Shown one piece after another: positions 59,725-64,000 of a DNA stretch of 64,000 nucleotides. The stretch is from assembly GCF_020042285.1 (NCBI RefSeq), contig NZ_CP083388.1, positions 1,390,001 through 1,454,000 on the forward strand, in the 5' to 3' direction. Both the position numbers and the translations under genes were made by a program. The first letter of the stretch is position 1. Each line of letters opens with the position of its first letter. The notes under the pieces are model-generated. The model had not been told where the DNA came from. It saw only the letters and a program-made list of their open reading frames with translations, and did not search any database. Source of the DNA: Ferruginibacter albus (GTDB lineage Bacteria > Bacteroidota > Bacteroidia > Chitinophagales > Chitinophagaceae).

Positions 59725-59934
59725 TTATACGGGGTGGATCGTAGGTGCAACATTGCCGTTGTTAACATATACACTGTCATTGTTAGCGTGCACACCAGTC
59801 CCGCTAATGTGTGTATCGTCTCCGTTAATATGTACATTGTCTACGTCAGCATCAACAGAATCGACGTCAGCATTGACATTGCCGCCGTTCACATGAACAA
59901 CGCCTTCGTCAAGGCTGCAAACCGAAGTTTTCAC
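59725..59934 (-). CDS. Small ORF with seven heptapeptide repeats
   Basis: 69 codons from GTG 59934 (a stop precedes it directly) to TAA 59725. Residues about 13-61 are seven exact-length heptads: VHVNGGN, VNADVDS, VDADVDN, VHINGDD, THISGTG, VHANNDS, VYVNNGN. A V-x-hydrophobic-[ND] rhythm could form a short beta-solenoid. The stop overlaps a possible ATG of the next gene (TAAATG). The plus strand is also open here, so the frame alone is weak evidence. There is no signal peptide. Confidence 0.4.
   Translation of the reverse strand: MKTSVCSLDEGVVHVNGGNVNADVDSVDADVDNVHINGDDTHISGTGVHANNDSVYVNNGNVAPTIHPV
59752..59898. repeat. Seven tandem 21-bp degenerate repeats
   Basis: Seven contiguous 21-bp units without gaps, each coding for one heptad on the minus strand. 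Units share GTNNAYNYNAAC-like cores (for example CGTTAATATGTACATTGTCT and CGTCAGCATTGACATTGCCG). All units have diverged at the base level while the length is strictly kept. Confidence 0.8.
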
Positions 59935-60081
59935 TTAAACAATAACACCGGCAGTATTTATTTCGGTAATTCACCGGTTTAAAATGAGCAAATAAAAATG
60001 AATGATGTAAATCAAAAGTTGTTAGTGAAAAAACAAATTGATAATTATCACAACTTTAAATCAATCTTGCGGTTTTCCCTT

Positions 60082-60101
60082 GGTCGGTGTACTCACCGAC
60101 C
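60082..60101. repeat. REP-like palindrome GGTCGGTG-TACT-CACCGACC
   Basis: Perfect 8-bp arms (60082-60089, 60094-60101) with a 4-base loop, in the leader of the gene at 60148 and much more GC-rich than its surroundings. It resembles a REP unit; no second copy is seen in the window. If transcribed, it forms a stable hairpin 46 bp before the start codon. Confidence 0.6.
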
Positions 60102-60147
60102 GAGAAGAACGCCACTAAATGCAGCCTTTTTTATAATTTTAGAAATA

Positions 60148-60615
60148 ATGGTATTTACTAAAAGCACAAAATTGGCAGCATGGTTCGTTTCTGTTTTTCT
60201 ATTACTAATAGTTATAGGATTATGTCTTAATGCACATTACGAGGGCAGAATAATGCATGAACCACATACTGTACTATCTATACATATTGATGATGCAGAT
60301 TATACTGAAAAATATGGAGGAGCCATTGATTTTGCATACTATTATAAAGGGGTGCGTTATGACCATCATCGTACAGCATTTTTTAAAACAGTGAGTTTAA
60401 AAGACGTAAATATTAATAAAGAAAGCTATCGTCAATATATGTATAGAGGGAAGAGTAACTTATTAATAGTAATCTTGAACGATAAACCAAATATTTTTTA
60501 TGTAATTGAAAATTCAGCGGATATTAAAAAATACAATATTTCTCCATCTGATACATTAGGACTTACTAATGATAAATTAATTTTTTCAAGCAATATTAGC
60601 GATACACTTAATTAA
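60148..60615 (+). CDS. Hypothetical protein with one membrane helix
   Basis: 155 residues from ATG 60148. The frame is open further up (from 59998), but that part crosses the REP-like palindrome and reads as non-coding. An N-terminal hydrophobic segment (KLAAWFVSVFLLLIVIGLCL) is an anchor or signal; the rest is a small alpha/beta domain with aromatic clusters (DFAYYYKGVRYDHHRT). No family is recognised. Confidence 0.6.
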   Translation: MVFTKSTKLAAWFVSVFLLLIVIGLCLNAHYEGRIMHEPHTVLSIHIDDADYTEKYGGAIDFAYYYKGVRYDHHRTAFFKTVSLKDVNINKESYRQYMYRGKSNLLIVILNDKPNIFYVIENSADIKKYNISPSDTLGLTNDKLIFSSNISDTLN

Positions 60616-60651
60616 TATGTGGTTACAAAAACTTAATAAAACTTTACAAAA

Positions 60652-60963
60652 ATGACTGCAGCCGAAATAAAAGAGATCATTAATAAAGAATTACAAACAG
60701 AACCCGACCCTGCAAATGTTTTTGGTCTTGATATGACCAAGTGTTTACTGGAACCTGTAAAACAGAAATACAGAAAGGCTGATGATGCAACGGTGACCTA
60801 TGAGTTATGGACAGTATTAGAAGAGAGCGAAGATAAGAGCGGTTATAAAATTTATTTTGATGAAGAAGTTAATATGTTTGGATTGGCTATACCATCCGGT
60901 ACAAGTGAACTTATTGATATAGGACGATATGGAGATTTCTTAAAGACCTTATATTCGATGTAA
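60652..60963 (+). CDS. Hypothetical protein
   Basis: 103 residues, soluble and acidic, start MTAAEIKEIINKELQTEP. A helix-strand-strand pattern with YELWTVLEESEDKSGYKIYFDEE and FLKTLYSM at the end. It could be a small stress- or immunity-type (SMI1-like or CdiI-like) protein, but I recognise no family. It follows the membrane-helix gene by 36 bp. Confidence 0.6.
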   Translation: MTAAEIKEIINKELQTEPDPANVFGLDMTKCLLEPVKQKYRKADDATVTYELWTVLEESEDKSGYKIYFDEEVNMFGLAIPSGTSELIDIGRYGDFLKTLYSM

Positions 60964-60982
60964 AACTTGTATCCTTCTCCAT

Positions 60983-61001
60983 TGTTGCTCGCCCACCAAC
61001 A
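60983..61001. repeat. Degenerate REP of the RAYT-B type
   Basis: TGTTG-CTCGCCCAC-CAACA: the same stem core (GTTG/CAAC) and a loop similar to the hairpins at the RAYT-B ends (TGTTGAGCGTCCCGCCAACA on the left end), about 1.9 kb away. It lies in the gap before the DUF4139 gene and may be a non-autonomous copy. Confidence 0.5.
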
Positions 61002-61070
61002 TCCAATTATTACTCCACTATCATTTATGTAATTCTTTCAGTGCCTGCATCCGGTACTAAAATGAATTAT

Positions 61071-62972
61071 ATGAAACGTTATTATTTTCTACTATTATTA
61101 TTTGTTTACAGTAATGTTAAAGCAACAGACGACAGTATCATTGTTTCGGCTCAATTAAAAAATGTGGTAGTGTATAAAGCAGGTGCAGAGATGACGCATA
61201 TAAGCACTGCTACCTTAAAGCAGGGAAATAATGAATTGATAATTGAAGGCATCAGTAATCAGCTCGATATTAATAGTGTGCAGATAAAATCAGATGATGC
61301 TGTAACTATTATGGGCATTGAGTTTTCCAATAATTACCTGATATCGCCGGGTATTACGCCAAGAGTACAGTTCTTGCAGGATTCTATCAATAGTGTACAA
61401 AAAGATATCGATGAGATCGAGATGGCGATTTCTAACTATACTGCCTTGCTGGAAGTGCTGAATACGAACAAGGAGGTAAAAGGAGAGCAAACAGGACTTA
61501 GTGTAGCAGAGCTGATAAAGCTGATGGATTATTATAAAGCAAAGTCGCTTGAAATAAATACTGCCCTTGCTAAGCTAAATAAGAGCAAAGAAAAACTGCA
61601 GCTTAATTTACAAAAACTGCAAGAGCAGGTTGACGAAGAACAAAGCAAAAATGTATCTACCGCAGGCAGGCTTTCCATACAGCTGACAGCAGCCTTGGCA
61701 GGAAAGTATAGCTTTACCATTTCATACATCACACAAAATGCCTGGTGGACGCCTTTTTATGATGTACGTATAGAAAATGTAAAAAGCCCGATGAAGTTAG
61801 TGTACAAGGCAAAGATCTCGCAAACAACGGGTATAGACTGGAAGCAGGTAAAGCTGTCTTTATCTACTTCTATGCCTTCGCAATGGAATGTTGCGCCCGA
61901 ATTAAAACCCTGGTTTATTCGATATGTTAATCCTGTATCTGTAATGGATAAACAAGTGAACCAGGTTGTGGTAAACGTAGGATATCAAACTCAAAAAATA
62001 AAAGATGCTTCCGGCGCTGTAAGCCAGGTAAGAAGTGGAACTATTGCCAATCTTTCTACATCGGATCCTGCTCTTTTATTACAGGGACGTGTTGCCGGTG
62101 TAGATGTTATTAATGAAAGTACGGGCAACTCCTCTCAAATAGCCATACGTGGTGTAAGCTCGCTAAATAATCCTGACCCTTTGTATATTGTAAATGGTGT
62201 TCAGATGAATAGTTTAGATGCTATAAATCTTGATCCGAAGGCGATCAAGAAAATGGAAGTATTAAAGGATGCAAACGCAACTGCTATCTATGGAGCTGCT
62301 GCTGCCGGAGGTGTTATTCTTATTACTTTAAATGATGGGTTGGATGATTACATCTCCATAAGCGATAACACACTTGACCTGAATTTTGATATTGACATTC
62401 CGTATGATGTACCTAGTAACGGTAAAGTGCAAACGGCATTATTAAAAACAGTAAATGTACCTGCTATTTATACTGATTATGCGGTGCCAAAGCTAGATAA
62501 GGATGCATATTTGCTGGCACAGATACCCGGCTGGAATAAACTGAACTTATTACCGGGCGAAGCCAGCATTATTGTAGAGAATACGTATATCGGCAAATCG
62601 TTTATCGATCCTAATTCTGTGCTGGATACCTTAAAGCTTACTTTAGGAAGAGATAAGCGGGTGGTAGTTAAAAGAGATAATATCAGTGATGTTAGCAGCG
62701 TGAAGTTTTTAGGGTCTAATAAGGTACAAAAATTTACGTACGAAATTACGGTGAAGAATAACAAGAACGATTCGGTATCCGTTTCTTTAAAAGATCAATA
62801 TCCTATATCAACAGATAAGGATATTGAAGTGCAATTGTTGGATAATAGCAACGCGATAGTGAATGAAGAATCAGGCTTGCTTTCATGGAATCTAAAATTG
62901 GCGCCGGGAGAAAATAAAAAGCTGCGCTTTAGCTTTAGTATTAAATGCCCGAAGAGTAAAACAGTATTATAA
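61071..62972 (+). CDS. DUF4139/MuiA-like protein with inserted SusC-type plug domain
   Basis: 633 residues from ATG 61071, chosen because it gives a clean signal peptide (MKRYYFLLLLFVYSNVKA); ATG 61062 is also possible. N-terminal DUF4140-like part (about 22-110: NVVVYKAGAEMTHIS), coiled coil (about 105-195), DUF4139 start (SYITQNAWWTPFYDVRI, about 218-235). Then, at about 297-422, an insert like a SusC/RagA plug: VVNVGYQTQKIKDASGAVS, LLQGRVAGVDVINES, IAIRGVSSLNNPDPLYIVNG, DANATAIYGAAAAGGVILIT. DUF4139 then resumes to the end. No beta-barrel follows, so it is not a receptor. Location is periplasm or surface; the function is unknown. Confidence 0.8.
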   Translation: MKRYYFLLLLFVYSNVKATDDSIIVSAQLKNVVVYKAGAEMTHISTATLKQGNNELIIEGISNQLDINSVQIKSDDAVTIMGIEFSNNYLISPGITPRVQFLQDSINSVQKDIDEIEMAISNYTALLEVLNTNKEVKGEQTGLSVAELIKLMDYYKAKSLEINTALAKLNKSKEKLQLNLQKLQEQVDEEQSKNVSTAGRLSIQLTAALAGKYSFTISYITQNAWWTPFYDVRIENVKSPMKLVYKAKISQTTGIDWKQVKLSLSTSMPSQWNVAPELKPWFIRYVNPVSVMDKQVNQVVVNVGYQTQKIKDASGAVSQVRSGTIANLSTSDPALLLQGRVAGVDVINESTGNSSQIAIRGVSSLNNPDPLYIVNGVQMNSLDAINLDPKAIKKMEVLKDANATAIYGAAAAGGVILITLNDGLDDYISISDNTLDLNFDIDIPYDVPSNGKVQTALLKTVNVPAIYTDYAVPKLDKDAYLLAQIPGWNKLNLLPGEASIIVENTYIGKSFIDPNSVLDTLKLTLGRDKRVVVKRDNISDVSSVKFLGSNKVQKFTYEITVKNNKNDSVSVSLKDQYPISTDKDIEVQLLDNSNAIVNEESGLLSWNLKLAPGENKKLRFSFSIKCPKSKTVL

Positions 62973-62978
62973 TTCTTT

Positions 62979-63017
62979 AAAAACCGGGAGTGAATTCACT
63001 TCCGGTTTTTGTTTTTT
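62979..63017 (+). terminator. Intrinsic terminator of the DUF4139 gene
   Basis: Arms AAAAACCGGGAGTG (about 62979-62992) and CACTTCCGGTTTTT (62997-63010) with a central GAATTC region and a T-run to 63017. It lies 7 bp after the stop codon. Confidence 0.9.
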
Positions 63018-63129
63018 CCGCCGTATGCCCTCACCGCCCGAAATACAAAAACTATTTTATAGTTAAGGCGAAAGAAATCGTTGCTTGTTGTTGCAACATT
63101 CTCTATTATTGTATTCTCAAATTATTGCC

Positions 63130-64000
63130 ATGAAATTACGCGTATTGGTTTTAGGCGCCGGCTTCGGCGGGTTGGAGCTTAGTTCTATTCTTTCTGAGAA
63201 ATTGGGAGATAAGCTCGACCTTACTTTAATCGACAAAAATGATAGCTTCTATTTTGGTTTTTCAAAGTTTGATGTGATGTTTGGACATAAAACCTCCGAT
63301 GCTATAAAATTGCATTACGATCGTATAGTAAAGCCGGGTGTGCAATTCAAACAGGAAAATATTCTTACAATTGAACCGGAGGCAAAACGTGTGGTTACCA
63401 ATAAGGGAACTCACGAAGCAGATGTGCTGGTGATCGCATTGGGAGCAGAGTACGATCCGGCTGCTACACCGGGACTGATAGAAGGCGGCAATGAATTTTA
63501 TTCCTTAAAAGGAGCTGAGCGTTTGCGGGAAGTATTGCCCAATTTTTCAGGAGGTAAAGTGATAGTAGGCGTTTGTTCAACACCCTTTAAATGCCCGCCG
63601 GCACCAAGCGAGGCAGCATTGTTAATGCACGACTATTTAATAAAGCGAGGCATTCGGGATAAATGTGAGATAAGCATTGTAATGCCTTTCAGCGTTCCCA
63701 TTCCGCCATCGCCTGATACTTCTAAAGCATTGTTGGAAGAATTTGCTAAACGCAATATCAGCTTTATTGCAAAGCATAAAGTGAATGCTTTGGATACATC
63801 CCGTAACGTAGCTGTACTGGATGATGAAACGGAAATGCCGTTCGATCTTTTTTTAGGAGTACCTAAGCATAAGGCGCCTGTTGTAATTGAACAAAGCGGT
63901 TTGGCAGTAAACGGATGGGTACCCGTTGATAAAACGAATCTTAAAACACAATATCCCGGTGTATATGCAATAGGGGATGTTAATAGTGTAGGAACGCCCA
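63130..64000 (+). CDS. FAD/NAD(P)-dependent oxidoreductase, SQR-like, 3' end outside window
   Basis: 290 codons are visible from ATG 63130. The FAD-binding start is VLVLGAGFGGLE, the ATG-type motif is VIALGAEYDP, and the second FAD motif is VYAIGDVNSVG at the window edge. VCSTPFKCPPAPSEAALLMHDYL carries the Cys-x-x-x-x-x-Cys region (CSTPFKC) seen in sulfide:quinone oxidoreductase-like and FccB-like enzymes. It is likely a membrane-associated sulfide- or NADH-oxidising flavoprotein; which one needs the C-terminus. Confidence 0.8.
   Translation, partial: MKLRVLVLGAGFGGLELSSILSEKLGDKLDLTLIDKNDSFYFGFSKFDVMFGHKTSDAIKLHYDRIVKPGVQFKQENILTIEPEAKRVVTNKGTHEADVLVIALGAEYDPAATPGLIEGGNEFYSLKGAERLREVLPNFSGGKVIVGVCSTPFKCPPAPSEAALLMHDYLIKRGIRDKCEISIVMPFSVPIPPSPDTSKALLEEFAKRNISFIAKHKVNALDTSRNVAVLDDETEMPFDLFLGVPKHKAPVVIEQSGLAVNGWVPVDKTNLKTQYPGVYAIGDVNSVGTP

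Noticed and set aside
59752..59898. Regular 21-bp repeats as a possible CRISPR array.
   Set aside because: No alternation of conserved repeats and unique spacers, no cas genes; the units are contiguous coding heptads.
59998..60147. 50-codon N-terminal extension of the gene at 60148.
   Set aside because: It reads through the GGTCGGTG palindrome; the later ATG gives a clean membrane helix at the N-terminus.

Overview
The window looks like a chromosome segment of a Bacteroidota bacterium, probably Chitinophagaceae/Chitinophagales (inference). The evidence is a type IX secretion (T9SS) plug protein next to a giant protein with a C-terminal T9SS sorting domain, a lipoprotein TamL, a TPP-riboswitch-controlled TonB-dependent receptor, a SusC-like plug signature, many lipoproteins, weak Shine-Dalgarno sites, and promoters of the Bacteroidota TTTG-N20-TAnnTTTG form. 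The DNA is AT-rich throughout, most strongly in the first 9.6 kb.

1-9600 is an accessory island: the worn remains of an Rhs/YD-repeat polymorphic-toxin locus. It holds small toxin-tip and immunity cassettes separated by recurring intergenic repeats (modules A and B). The clearest cassette is an Rhs core C-terminus fused to a GH108-type muramidase (6113-7267), followed 7 bp later by an LprI/DUF1311 lysozyme-inhibitor-like protein (7275-7667), a logical periplasmic toxin/immunity pair. A second cassette is a small tip (4637-4894) with a DUF4279-like partner (4901-5314), and a third is an orphan tip with a lipoprotein (2629-3341). Two 649-bp REP-associated tyrosine transposase (RAYT) units with perfect 27-bp inverted ends and one base difference sit in the island, along with a solo copy of one end. 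A 662-bp direct repeat brackets about 6.9 kb of it.

9600-31,000 holds a methyltransferase, Crp/Fnr and XRE regulators, a YadA-head-like surface protein and a truncated relative, a Bcr/CflA exporter, a phospholipase D-like protein, a 2655-residue T9SS cargo protein with an 834-bp tandem duplication, a SanA/YdcF protein and a clan GH-A lipoprotein.

31,000-58,300 is mostly conserved housekeeping: thiolase, acetate transporter, HtrA protease, LuxC-like reductase and ferredoxin, ddl-PASTA-rhodanese-YdcF, the thiamine receptor with riboswitch and initiator tRNA, era, der, truB, a C1 peptidase, tamL, a TrmH-type methyltransferase, an FtsX-like permease, the T9SS plug, a Gfo/Idh/MocA oxidoreductase, and an ArsR-AHSA1/VOC operon with a readable double operator.

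58,400-64,000 holds a second, unrelated RAYT with covarying hairpin ends, a seven-fold heptapeptide repeat ORF, two hypothetical genes, a DUF4139 protein carrying an inserted SusC-type plug, and the start of an SQR-like flavoprotein cut by the window edge.

The most novel signals are the duplicated RAYT units inside the toxin island, the muramidase/LprI cassette, the recombinogenic A/B repeats (which encode a 31-residue hydrophobic peptide), the DUF4139-plug chimera and several nested inverted-repeat structures.
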